From assembly GCF_027596085.1 (NCBI RefSeq), contig NC_072452.1, positions 4,956,814-5,020,813 of the forward strand: a DNA stretch of 64,000 nt, in the 5' to 3' direction. The DNA comes from Anoplopoma fimbria (taxonomy: Eukaryota > Chordata > Actinopteri > Perciformes > Anoplopomatidae). The notes under the pieces were generated by a model. It ran no database searches. It was not told where the DNA came from and saw only the letters and a list, made by a program, of their open reading frames with translations. The first letter of the stretch is position 1. The number at the start of each line of letters is the position of its first letter. Shown piece after piece: positions 27,056-56,391 of the stretch. A program made the translations under genes and the position numbers.

Positions 27056-27057
<2 letters not shown>
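26557..27057. other. No gene recognised
   Basis: AT-rich sequence leading into a GT microsatellite. Confidence 0.4.

Positions 27058-27120
<63 letters not shown>
27058..27120. repeat. (GT)n microsatellite
   Basis: About 31 uninterrupted GT units, followed by a pyrimidine-rich stretch and (TC)n at 27442-27468. Confidence 0.95.
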
Positions 27121-27124
<4 letters not shown>

Positions 27125-29249
27125 TCTGACCCAGCTGCTGCTGAGCTGCCCTCCCCCCATTCTCCAAGGACGTTTGGCCATCAGAGTCAACCCCTTTGGC
27201 TCAATGTCTCTCTACCTCTCTCACTTTGAACATGTTGTCAGATGTCCTCTCTCTGTCCCTGTGCCTTAAATGTCTTTGTCCCTTTGTGTCTCCGTCTCCA
27301 GATCTCTGTCTCTCCTCCTCTGTCTGTCTCTCTCCTACTTTCTCTCCATGTCTCTTTCTCTTTTTTCTTCTTCCACAACTGCCTCCTTCGTTGTTATCTC
27401 TCCATCCCTTCTCTGTCATGCCTCACTTTCTTTGTTTCTTTTCTCTCTCTCTCTCTCTCTCTCTCTCCTCAATAACAAGCTTAGAGCATCTGGGAGTCTT
27501 AAAATAGAGCGCTATTTCATCACTTCCGCTCATTTCCGAGGCTAGCCTGCCACCTTGTGTCAGTAGAGACAGTATCACTGGATATTGCAAAAAATGTTTC
27601 AAATTACACCATTTTTTTTGTGAGTTAATGCCTCAAATATTCACAGCTTGTATCAGTACAATATTATGTCCAGGGTAAATTAAATATATGAATAAAAGCA
27701 TCTTGAATGGCAGTTACAGCAGAGTTACATTACCCAGCTAGGGAGAAGAACAACCCAGAAAAACCCAACTAAAAATAGCTGTACAGAACAAATACACAAT
27801 TTTTATCAAGGGGCAGTGTGTTGACAACCAGAGGAGTCGCCCCCTGATGGACAGGAGAGAAAATGCAAGTTTTAAGCAACTTCTGCATTGGCTTCCCTAA
27901 ATGTCTTTAGGGGCTTCAATCACATATAAGACTTCATAGTGTGAAGCAGTGATGGACAGTAAAGCACCGAGGATATATTAATATATTGGTGTTCAGATTG
28001 TACATAATACAGAACTGAGATTTTTCCAATACTTTTTTGGCTACTTTAATCTTTTAAGTTTTTGGGTGACAGGTGATCCCGGACATGTACACTTAAAGAA
28101 AATGCTGCACATGTAAAGCAATCTTGCCACATTCATTTTTTTTTATTTATACATTTTATGCAGGAGTGTGCCAAAGTGGGTTAGGACACGCCACTGCTTC
28201 CCATGTCTCTGCCTTATCTCTTGCTAATTTGGCCTGCTTGTTAAATGGTTGATTAGCCAGAACTCCATCATTGCTCTGTAACGGAAGACACATACTACTC
28301 TGGGTTTATTGGTGTTTTTGCATTTTATTTGATTACAGTTCATATAACATCAACATTTCTGGTTAAAGTAAAACAAAGACAGTTATTATTATGTTTAATT
28401 ATTGTTTACTGGTTCAGTTCTGCATTCCTTAAGTTTATCATTTTTTTTTGCTTTGTTACTTACCAGACCCTCAAAAGGAGGAGGTGCCCAACCGATTCTA
28501 AATCAAATGGACTGAATGGGAATTCAAAGACAAACTTAAACATCCATTTCAACTAAGGTGGCCTACAGCTAATCTCACATTCTGCTGCAGCAAATGGGAT
28601 CAAATTCTGGTTGCCCTGTTGCAGCTGCAGGCTCATGGGCCTCTTGTGGTTGTGGTAAGTCACACCTTCTCGAAGCAACATTTATTTACTGTTTTAGACA
28701 ACTTGGTGAGTTTCATTTTGTTTTTGGGGAAGATTGTATGACTCCCTGCACACAACGCCGTTTGTTTGACTTTAAACAAAGTGTTTGAATTTACGACGAA
28801 TTACAGCCCTGTTGGTGTCTAGACGGGAGGGTTGGCCACTGACGAGTTGTATTCATTCAATCACAAAATACAGCAGTGGTAGTTGCAGTTGCTCAACCTG
28901 GTTTTTAGGGTGTATACAATGGAGAAAAACTGTGATACACAATTTTGTATGAACAACCAGTTCATAATACTGCATAATGCATAAATATTGCAGTACTTTC
29001 ATCAGTGGGCCGTAGGCTCAATCACCCGTCGAGTGAAAACCTTAAGAGAATGCCACTTAAGCAGTAGAAACCTGGTTGAAAGGCCTAGAGCAGGATTCCC
29101 AGATTTTCCCAGCAGTGTTACCCATTTATCTGATACAATTCTGATTGACAGTGGCCTATGGACCGCCCCTTGTAGACTAAAGTTAATGAGGGGAGAAAGT
29201 ATAACAGGCACAAAAAGAAGAAAAATGTGTTCTCCAACATAAAAAAAAA
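27121..29249. other. No gene recognised
   Basis: CT-rich sequence to 27470, then AT-rich sequence. I see no coding or mobile signature I can name. Confidence 0.4.
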
Positions 29250-29403
29250 AGAACATCCCAGCCAGTCGGACCCTCACCAGTTTGCATACATAACCGACAG
29301 ATCCATAGAGGATGCCCCCTCCACTGCTCTCTACTCAACCTTCACTCATATAAAAATTAACAACACCTACATCAGGATGCTTTTCGTTGATTTCAGCTCA
29401 TTT
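29250..29403 (+). pseudogene. LINE reverse transcriptase fragment
   Basis: SQSDPHQFAYITDRSIEDAP and RMLFVDFSS in one frame match the palm region before and at motif A of fish Jockey/CR1-superfamily LINEs (DP.QFAY..NRS.EDA ... VR.LF.DFSSAF). The copy stops just after motif A and is followed by a SINE insertion. Confidence 0.65.
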
Positions 29404-29433
29404 TTTTGTATATATACAAATACATGTATATAT

Positions 29434-29803
29434 CCATCCATCCATTCATCCATTTTCCATAACCTGCTTATCCAGTTAAGGGTCGCAGGGGTGCTGGAGC
29501 CGATCTCAGCTGTCAATGGGTGAAGGCAGGGTTCACCTGGACAGGTCTCCAGTCTGTCACAGGACTGACATATAGAGACAGACAACCATTCACGCTCACA
29601 TTCACACCTACGGGCAATTTCAGAGTCTTCAATTAACCTAAGCTGCATGTCTTTGGACTGTGGGAGGAAGCCGGAGAACCCGGAGAGAACCCACGCTGAC
29701 ACGGGGAGAACATGCAAACTCCACACAGAAGGTTGTCCAGCCCGGGAATTGAACCCCGGCCCCTCTTGCTGTGAGGCGAGACTACACCACCGTGCAGCAT
29801 ACA
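29434..29803 (-). mobile_element. tRNA-headed SINE with Rex3-like tail, copy 1
   Basis: Same family as 61256-61615. The minus strand starts GCTGCACGGTGGTGTAGT; box B is degraded (GGTTCAATTCC on the fuller copy, here GGGTTCAATTCCCGGG-like). The body ends in ACTGGATAAGCAGGTTATGG and (GATG)n. Perfect 12-bp target duplication ACATGTATATAT is at 29422-29433 and 29804-29815. Confidence 0.82.
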
Positions 29804-29815
29804 ACATGTATATAT

Positions 29816-30534
29816 GTCTTGTATTATTACAATTTTTTAATTTCTTCCTTAAGGGCTACTTTTATATAGATTGCTCTATTTTATTTACAATTTATTCTAA
29901 TTTAAATATTTTGAATATCTGTTAATACGTGTGTGTAGCATGGAGGGGGCTATAATTACTTTTCATTTCATGTGCAATCATTTATTGCATAATGACAATA
30001 ATATAGCCTTGGATACTTGAATTAAGTCATAGTAAATCTCATGTTTAGTATCTTATTATTTATGAGTCAGAATTCTGAGGTAGTATGATAAAACTGAGAT
30101 TGAATTAAATTAGTGAAACAAGTTCTGCTGAAACAATTTTGGCTTTTGGCTCAGGATCTCATTAGTTTGTCTTTGCATGTTAAGAATTGATAACTTGTAT
30201 CACTCATTGCATTGTTTTACTGTTAAAAATAAGTTTTATGGAGTTGTTCTGGGGACTCTTGTTTCTGGCTCATATTCTCCTCTGGGCTCAGCAGAGGTTA
30301 CACACAGCAGCAGACATGTTCCTGGAGGTGGATCTAAAGAGAAATTTCCCAGAGTCCAGAACTTGAATCAGGACTACACTCGAATACTGGATAGGTGGAG
30401 GCTCTGGACACAACCCAGGCTGTCAGGGTCCAGCTGGAGGACTACATCCTGTTCTCTACTCAAAACTTTCTATAGATGACGACACGCAGCAGTTAACCTC
30501 ACTGAGTAAAAGACAGTCTCTGATTTAGAATGAA
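29816..30534. other. No gene recognised
   Basis: AT-rich, with a GC-richer block at 30270-30475 that has an open frame but no family resemblance I can name. Confidence 0.4.
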
Positions 30535-30538
30535 TTAA

Positions 30539-31340
30539 ACAGGCCCTATTCTGTTATTCTCGAGGTGCATATTTTTATCTCCAGTTACAGTTACAACATG
30601 TTTACATGCGCTAATGCTCATAATCCTCCTTGTTTTTCTCATCCTGGCTGTCCTGCAGCACCTCTTCTCACCCTCTCTCTGAAATGCTCCGTTGTAGCGC
30701 TTGCTCCTCCCTCCAGAAAGCAAAGTCTGCCCTGATTGGTCAGCTAGCCCACTCTGTTGTGATTGGTCACAACAGAGTGGTTTCGCATGCGTCGGAAATG
30801 TCCCGCCCCATACAAAGAGAATTCAGCCCCGTCTTCCAGAGCGCTTCAAAACACTGTTGAAGCCGTCCTCAGTGAAATGCAGCGAACACAACATTACGTT
30901 TTCGTTGTACTGCTCTGGGAAAGTGTTGAAAATGAAATGTTTTTAACATAACTTCACTTCATCTGCTTTCGGAAGTCCAAATAAAAGGACATTTCCCCTC
31001 GCAGAGCAGAGCACAGCGTCTTATCGAAATGACGGCCGCAAAAAAAAAAATCTTCCTCCGGAGCTTCAACTCCGTCCCTCTCTTTTGTTGTTCGAAGGCG
31101 GGCTAAACTAGCCGGAAGGAGTTTTACGTCACTTACGTAACATTATGACCTCATAAAGTTACGGAAGTGAAGGAGAGAATTCAATGGAGCCGTTTCAGGC
31201 AGCTCAGGAGCTGAGGGGGAGGGTAACTCCTTTTAGGCGTGGACTCCAGGTTTTACACTCTACGGACCTTTTACATGTACAAAAATATATATAACACACT
31301 AAAGAAGAGGGAAAAAGTGGAAAAGCATAATAAGGCCACT
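30539..31340 (-). mobile_element. Non-autonomous Kolobok-like element (802 bp)
   Basis: Bounded by TTAA at 30535-30538 and 31341-31344. The left 320 bp match the reverse complement of 6730-7049, and the right ~330 bp match the reverse complement of 3936-4270, so this copy is the full element with its middle removed. It keeps two CCAAT boxes and a 13-bp-arm palindrome at 30750-30779. Confidence 0.75.
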
Positions 31341-31361
31341 TTAACAGTGATGTATGTCAGT

Positions 31362-32319
31362 TAGTGGTGCAACGGATCATAAAACTGACAGTTCGGATGA
31401 TATCATGGATCAGTCCAGTCACAGCAGGACCAGCACAAAAGAAAAAAGGAAGCATATATAACTTGTAGAGATCCCCTATCAAGTTTTTTTGCCGCTGATA
31501 CTAATAGCCGATCATACATGATCCATATTGTCAGATACAGATCCCTTTGTTGTCTGATTATAGCAGCTGGTCTACAAGGTTCCAGACCATTTTTTTGCCG
31601 CCTTCCAAAAATCCTTTCCCCTGCTCTGAGGTAAGAAAACCATCAAAAATTCTAAATTTGATCTTTTAACTTGGTTATATTAATTTACATTTGTTATTCT
31701 TCCTAAAAACACACATTTCAAATAAGGAAATAAAATATAGTATTTTAATCAATTTAAACAAATCTTGTCATTAGTAGTTTTAATGATGTATTATATTCTG
31801 CTTAGTACTAGTGTAAACAGCTCATAATTATTCTCTAATATCTATCTATGTTGTTGTGAAAACATCTGGTTCAAACAGATGGATTTATTCAAGTTTCTCA
31901 CAAACACTAGATTTTACAATATTACTTGTGAACACATCATGATAACATTAGAATTTACCTTTGCCCAATTCTTATTTTCCCTGAACAGCCTGAACGCATC
32001 ATATTGTAACTAAAAGGAATCTTCATTCGTTAGCCGTTAGCGGCTGCTAACGTTACTAGCTCTCCTGTTGATTTAAACTAGGATTAGTTGTTTACAGTGG
32101 AACATTATCAGAGATTGGTGACTAGAAAAGCATGGATGCCAATGTCTTTTTGCATATTTTACTGAATATTGGAGGATAACGACCGTCAGTAAAACTGTAT
32201 TTCACACCGTTATAGTTAACGTTAAACTGTGTGATTAATACACTGTTCACATGCATGCAGAACCACCAAGGGGGGGATCAGTACGGATCCCAGATGGACA
32301 ATTGTCCGTTTCAGTACTA
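31362..32319 (+). mobile_element. Non-autonomous hAT element (958 bp) with 8-bp TSD
   Basis: Ends TAGTGGTGCAACGGATC and (reverse) TAGTACTGAAACGGAC form short inverted repeats. ATGTCAGT at 31354-31361 and 32320-32327 is a perfect 8-bp target duplication, diagnostic of hAT. No coding capacity. A second copy fills the last intron of NAA15. Confidence 0.82.
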
Positions 32320-32727
32320 ATGTCAGTGCAATCAATCAAAACAACCCCCCTTCTGAAAACTAAATGGTTGATAAATCGGAGCAGGTCGACGGTGTGATGA
32401 ATTCAGCCAGACTTAAACATTGGAAACAAGTAGTTTTCATTGGATACCTCGCAGCTTTTTCCCATCAAAGTAAAAAGATGCAGAAAAGTGAAAGGATCAG
32501 TAGGGTGACTTGTATATTTGTGAGTCACACAAAGCACATTCAGTCCTCCTCTTCAACTGCATGTTGGGAGAAGACAGCACCCCTGTGTGCCCGAGCAGAG
32601 AACTGCAAGTTGCAACAACATCCATGGAACATCAGCCGTCCACCCTTTTTTCCTGTCATGCTTGGTTTTTTGCAGCTCACATACTGAACAACACTCCAAC
32701 AACACCACCACAATCACAATGATACCT

Positions 32728-33201
32728 TTTGATTTTGCAAACATTGTTTTATTAATCCACTTTGTCAGTCTGTAATATATAAATTACTTTTTAAAAACGT
32801 GAGAAGCAGATGCACCTACAAGAAGGACATGGCATTAAAACACGGGAGTCAGAAAACTTAGACTGTGTTTAAAAGGAGCCATCCATGTCCGCATTTCCCA
32901 GAATCCTCTATTGCGTCTCCGTAGCATATTTATCTTTTTTCCCCCAGTTACAGAACAACTGTGGACAGGGCCATTTTTTTTAATTTTTAAAGTTCTATGG
33001 GCGTCACCTTCCTCCATGTGCCAGCTACCTTTCCTGTCTCTCCTGTGGTGCTCAGTCCATCCAGATCAGTGCAATGCGGGGGCTACTCACAGCAGCCGTA
33101 GCCCAGGTGGGTGGGGTGGGGTGGGGTGGGGTGGGGGTGGGTGGGGTGTTGGCAGACTAGGGTGTCTGGCGGCGTGTTCGCACCTCCTCCTCGTCCCAAG
33201 C
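32728..33201 (-). other. naa15: Probable NAA15 3' UTR with poly(A) signal
   Basis: Downstream of the stop, the minus strand has AATAAA at 32753-32748, giving a 3' UTR of about 450-475 nt. About 50-95 nt after the stop, the mRNA strand has a C-rich tract of CCCCA repeats (33149-33106). Assignment of the poly(A) site is inference; a longer 3' UTR is possible. Confidence 0.5.
33106..33149. repeat. GGGGT-type minisatellite in NAA15 3' UTR
   Basis: On the plus strand, GGTGGGTGGGGTGGGGTGGG and onward: at least eight G-runs of 3-5 separated by single T. This is a strong G-quadruplex pattern on the template strand and a C-rich run in the mRNA. Confidence 0.85.
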
Positions 33202-51834
<18,633 letters not shown>

Positions 51835-52301
51835 GTTTGCTGGCTTCCTACGTCTCTGTCGGTTCACACATGAATAATATCCTCTATGGAGTCAGGTATC
51901 CTGGTCTGTGTCGGTCTCCTCGGTCTCCTCGGTCTCACGTGTTGAAAGCCGAGGCCCCCTTCCGAGCAAAATGGCCGCTGCGCTTCTCCTCCGGGTCAGG
52001 CTCCTCTGAGTCTGCGTGTTAACCGTGCGTGACTGTGTGTGTGGATGGATGGACGATCAGAACATGTTTTCACACCAACACCGGATAACGTGAATGGTGA
52101 TACACTCGCTTCAAACTAGTCAAATGCAGACATTTGTTGAGTTTAAAATGACATATTGTATTAGTTTGGTTGGTTTCGCCCATGCGTGCTCTAGCGACTT
52201 TATCGGTGATCTGTGATCAGCTACTCTCGTCTTCAGGACGTGTAATCGATCGCGGAGCGGCAGGATCGCACATCGGATGAAGGAGCCTCTCTGAAGCCAA
52301 C
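51835..52301. promoter_or_regulatory. Bidirectional NAA15/NDUFC1 promoter
   Basis: The two start codons lie 467 bp apart, head to head, so both promoters must fall here or overlap it. Visible motifs are a palindromic E-box CACGTG at 51936-51941 and a YY1-like AAAATGGCCGCTG at 51968-51980. CpG content is higher than in the surrounding introns, and I see no clear TATA box. Both products are housekeeping proteins, which fits a shared CpG promoter. Transcription starts cannot be placed from sequence. Confidence 0.65.
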
Positions 52302-52347
52302 ATGACTTTCCACAGGTTATTCTCTGGAGCTGCTCTGGTCAGCAAAG
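52302..52347 (+). CDS. ndufc1: NDUFC1 coding exon 1 (residues 1-16)
   Basis: Codes MTFHRLFSGAALVSK plus one base and ends at donor GTACCA. It is the mitochondrial targeting segment. Confidence 0.9.
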
Positions 52348-54256
52348 GTACCAGTGGGACAGCCTCGTTACTAGTTCATGGATGTGACTTTTAACAGACT
52401 GTTTTTTTGTCTCTCTGTTTCCAACGTGAACGCTGTGAGGTGTCTTTATGATGAAGCCTGACCTTAGCTTAGCTTCATGTAGCACTGCTGTCACACACTG
52501 TTATGTATCATATGCCAGTGTTGTTTCACTTAACATAAGTGCTTTCCAAATACAATTGTTTACCGAGCTGTTGGGAATATAGTAGTATTATGTCTGATCT
52601 AGTTCACAGTAAGTATTGTAATTCATTATTTTTCCCAAGTTACACCTTCATCTCATTTATGAAGAGTTGTTCTGGCCAAACTTCTGTCAGGATTTATTTC
52701 TGCCCAGAAAGACTTCATTTAAATGAAATTACAATATTGTCAAGTCATTTCTTCTAGGTTTGCAAGGGTCCATTCTTCTAACCCTGATTTTGCTACTACC
52801 CTTCATGACTGCCAAAGCCAAGAAAATGTTATTTTTAAACAGCGTGGTTCTTAATGACATTTATGTTTATTTTTTATTTTTTTGCAGTTGGATCCAGGTC
52901 TGTATTCACAAGCTCTAAGCCTGACACCGCTAACCCCAACTGGTTGAGAGTGGGCCTTGCTTTTGGAACATCCGCTCTCCTTTGGGGCCTGGTAAATGAC
53001 CACGTAGTATTTCACTCAGAAAATAACATGATCTATGAAACTGATTATTTGTTGTCAGATTTCTGTGTTAATGACACAAAGGGGGTTTCCTTTAGCCCAT
53101 CAAGTTTATGGCTATCTGTTTGTATGGAGAGCATGGAGTCATTTATGTCATTGGCTAACCTATCCAGAAATGTATTCCTACATGTCTATCAGCAAGATGA
53201 AGTACTTTTATTTCCGAATCATGCAGCAGGTTGTATCAGGTAAAGTTTGAGCACTGAGCAACCCTGGTCAACCATTCATGCAATGGGTGATATCCAACTC
53301 CATCTTTCCTTAAAACCCAGTGATGGTTTCAGGTTATCTAGGCTGCTGGACTGTCTCAAGGCTATAAGGGACTGGACGGCAGAAAATATTTTACAACTCA
53401 ATGTTTGTAACCACGTTTGGCTCAGGTCAAACATGTTAACTTTTCTTTCTGTCCCGTGCGCCAAGACCCATGTTGAGCTTTTTAGGCAGTAGCACCAAAG
53501 TATGGAATGCTCTGCCTGCACAAGTACGGTTGGCTAATCCTGTTTAGACAGGCTTTTGGGTGAAATTCATGCTTTTAATCTACAATTTTATTGTGTATTT
53601 TGCCTTTCTTAATACATTTCATGTTTTAAAAACTGGCCTTGTAATGTGATGTGATGGCCCTTGTATGGCCAACTTGTGTTGATTATGTTTTCTTCTTGTC
53701 TGAAATAATGCTCCTGTTAAGCACTTTCTGACTGATCTCTGAAAAGCGCCAAATTAATTAATTTTACTAACCTACTTACTTACTTACCTCAAAGTGTCTG
53801 GCAAACATTTTTCCAGGAGAGGGCAGCAATGTTTTATTTTTAAAAAATAAATAAATGTATTTCACATTTTTCATGATTGATTCTCATTGAAGTATAGTAG
53901 ACGAGGACAAATAACTGTTTGCTTCATTTTTAAGCAGAACAATGAAATATGTCCTCATTTATCTTATAACAATAGTCTTTGTGAGGCCAAGTCATGCGAA
54001 AAGGCCAGATGTTTCTAATAACATTTGGTGTGATATTCTCACCGTAAACCGCATTCCTTGATTTGATCAGTTAAAATGTTATTTTATTTAATTCCAGATG
54101 GCATTAGATTCTGAAATGTAGTCGAATGTGAAGAGTGATCTCGTTTAACTACTTGGTGCATTTAAATGACCTGTGGTATCCGTCTATCATCCGCAGCTCT
54201 TCAAGCAGCACAGTACAGATGTACATGAGTACAAAGTGAGGAACGACCTGGAATAA
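52302..54256 (+). CDS. ndufc1: NDUFC1, NADH:ubiquinone oxidoreductase (complex I) subunit C1, complete
   Basis: Small accessory subunit of mitochondrial complex I in the inner membrane (the KFYI subunit). Exons 52302-52347, 52888-52991 and 54197-54256 join in phases 1 and 0 to give 210 nt, 69 aa; human NDUFC1 is 76 aa. The N-terminus MTFHRLFSGAALVSKVGSRS is a basic, Ser-rich mitochondrial presequence. Residues about 36-53 (from RVGLAFGTSALLWGL) form the single membrane helix. The C-terminus KQHSTDVHEYKVRNDLE matches the family signature KQH..D..EYK.RN.LE. It is head to head with NAA15. Poly(A) signal AATAAA is at 54551-54556. No odd features; the presequence is slightly short. Confidence 0.93.
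52888..52991 (+). CDS. ndufc1: NDUFC1 coding exon 2 (residues 16-50)
   Basis: Acceptor TTTTTTTGCAG and donor GTAAAT. Codes VGSRSVFTSSKPDTANPNW then LRVGLAFGTSALLWGL, that is the mature N-terminus and most of the membrane helix. Confidence 0.94.
53240..53795 (+). mobile_element. L2-type LINE 3' fragment in NDUFC1 intron 2
   Basis: GDIQLHLSLKPSDG and LLDCLKAIRDWTAENILQLN are a degraded motif C and following helix of a fish L2-type polymerase. SSTKVWNALPAQVRLAN is the C-terminus after a large deletion. The tail is a TTAC-type repeat near 53770-53788. Confidence 0.7.
54197..54256 (+). CDS. ndufc1: NDUFC1 coding exon 3 (residues 51-69, stop)
   Basis: Acceptor CATCCGCAG, then LFKQHSTDVHEYKVRNDLE and TAA. 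This is the most conserved block of the protein and fixes the identification. Confidence 0.94.
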   Translation, partial: LFKQHSTDVHEYKVRNDLE

Positions 54257-54550
54257 CCCATCACGCTGGTATGTCTGTGTTCTTTGTTAAGACTATACTA
54301 TAATCAACTGGACATCATTCTGTTGTGCCTTGGAGCCTATAAATGATATGGTGCCATACAGCATTAGTAAGATTTTTCCATCTGGTGTAAAGATTTATAT
54401 TCTATGAATAGATGAACAAATTAAACATGATATGCTTGTCATTTCTTGTCCTGTTTAGGAGGTCATCATGTCCTGTCTATGGGATGCACCCGTTTGTCTG
54501 CTTCTTTCAATTTCCACTGCTCCCGATTCCTCGCTCTAAATTCAGTGTAA

Positions 54551-54556
54551 AATAAA
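54551..54556 (+). terminator. ndufc1: NDUFC1 poly(A) signal AATAAA
   Basis: AATAAA about 295 nt after the stop codon, followed by a TG-rich stretch (AATGTAATGTGTG) of the kind found downstream of cleavage sites. Confidence 0.55.
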
Positions 54557-54569
54557 AAAATGTAATGTG

Positions 54570-55504
54570 TGAAATATACATGAGTCATGATCATTTTGTT
54601 CACATAAATTCACAGTTGCTGTGGTGGTTTTATTGATAAATATATTTGATTTATACTTCTTTAATCAATGAACCAAATGTGTGAGATAGAAAGTGCCTAT
54701 TTGCTGTTCCAAACAGCTTTCCAAATTATCCAAATATAAACTAGGGTTATAGATCACATGTGTATGCCTTTGACGTTGAAATATCAGTGTATAGACATCA
54801 AATAATGTCTTCTGGTACTGGTTAAATTGTATAAACTTTACTGGCAATTTAACAATACCCAACATTAGTAATTATTGCACATAATATGTTTTGTAAATCT
54901 TGCACCGGACCTCATTCTTTATACATAGATAACCCAGTAATCCAGATTAGAATGTTGATGATTTGACTGAAGTCTGAATTTTTTTCTGTTCTTCAAACCT
55001 GTTTTTAAGACAGTCTGGAACTGTTGTCAGAGCAACCTGCAGACGTGCAGAACCTAAACAACTATTTAATGGCTCTGGTTATAACTCGCTGGACTAATTT
55101 AGGTAATTGATTAATATAGTAACTGCTATAAGGGCCATTAAGGCCCAGATTTATAGACATATCACATTTGATGATTAGAGCCACCTACTGACAATAGCAG
55201 GAAACATTATCGACGTAGCTGGCTACTGTTGTCCCTCCTGAATATTATCAAACACCATTAACAGGTTGATAATTGGCTAGCTATTGATAACAAAGATGCT
55301 CAATTTCAAACAAATACATACTAATGGCTTGGCACCAGGTGAGTTATGTGACATTGAAAAATAGTGCAACGGTTGTGCCAAACGTGACCGCTTGCCACTC
55401 ACACAGGCTGGGCTGCCTCGCTTTTAGTCTATCCACAGTAACTGCAGCCACCGTGTGTCTGTCTGTCGGGGGCAGCTGCTCTTGGTGGAATATCCCGCGG
55501 ACGT
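54570..55504. other. NDUFC1-MGARP intergenic, no gene recognised
   Basis: AT-rich sequence without a recognised feature. Confidence 0.45.
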
Positions 55505-55808
55505 CATTACATTTACATTACATTACAATCATTTAGAGGCTTTTATCCAAAGCGACTTACAATCAGTAGTATATATTACATATCATTCACCCATTCACAC
55601 ACTGATGACAGGCTACCATCAAGCTGCCACCATCAGACTCTAACTAACATTCATGCAACATCCAGTCCACACCGATGGCAAGCCTTCGGGAGCAACTTGG
55701 GGTTAAGTGTCTTGCCCAAGGACACATCGACTGCCGAGGCCGGGTATCGAACCACCGACCCTCTGATTGGAGAACTACCTTGCTCTCCACTACGTCACTG
55801 CTTAAGGC
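55505..55808 (-). mobile_element. tRNA-derived SINE (HAmo/V-SINE-like)
   Basis: On the minus strand, a near-consensus box A (TAGTGGAGAGC) and perfect box B (GGTTCGATACC) lie about 40 nt apart. Then comes the widely shared GTCCTTGGGCAAGACACTTA block and a tail GTAAGTCGCTTTGGATAAAA ending in (AATGT)n. The family name is from memory; the tRNA-derived SINE assignment rests on the boxes. Confidence 0.7.
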
Positions 55809-55898
55809 GAGGGAAGGCGAGCAGCACAATAGGTGGGCCTAACAGAGGACCTGGCAGTAGAAGCTCATTCAGATTGTGGCCTTGATAAGGAAGGAGTA

Positions 55899-55985
55899 GT
55901 TATTCAAGGATTCAAGGATAATTTATTGTCATTATGCAACACAGGGATAAACAATGAAATGCAGTTGTAGCCCATTTGAAGCAGA
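55899..55985 (-). mobile_element. LINE 3'-end fragment
   Basis: The minus strand reads GCATTTCATTGTTTATCC, TGACAATAAATTATCC and TTGAATCCTTGAAT, the typical 3' terminus of a 5'-truncated fish CR1/Rex1-like LINE. Confidence 0.5.
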
Positions 55986-56040
55986 AGAAAAAGAAGACAA
56001 TCAAAACCGAAGAAATACAGTAGTATATTCCTGTAGGGCA

Positions 56041-56391
56041 TCCATCCATCCATCCGTTTTCTTCTGCTTATCCGGGTCCGGGTCGCGGGGGCAGCAGACT
56101 AAGGAGGGTCCTCCAGACGACCCTCTCCCCAGCAACGCTTTCCAGTTCCTCCTGGGGAACCCTGAGGAGTTCCCAGGCCCGACGAGATATATAATCCCTC
56201 CAGCGTGTTCTGGGTCTACCCCGGGCCTCTTATCAGTCGGACATGCCCAGAAAACCTCAAAAAGGAGGCGTCCAGGAGGCATCCTGATCAGATGCCTGAA
56301 CCACTTAGCTGTCCCCTTTCGACAAGGAGCAGCGGCTCTACTCCGAGCTCCCTCCGGATGTCTGAGCTCCTCACCCTCTCTCTAAGGCTGA
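56041..56391 (-). mobile_element. Rex3 3' fragment
   Basis: 351 bp matching the last part of the Rex3 copy at 14810-15150 (RWLGHL region, PPGRLLFEVFWACPTDKRPG, (GATG)n tail). 5'-truncated. Confidence 0.9.

Noticed and set aside
30177..30479. 100-residue open frame with RVQNLNQDYTRILDRW
   Set aside because: No family resemblance, no splice context and no second exon; probably chance.
51971..52009. Short plus-strand frame starting MAAALLLRVRLL, resembling a presequence, in the shared promoter
   Set aside because: It stops after 12 codons and is not joined to an NDUFC1 exon by any visible splice site; at most an upstream ORF.
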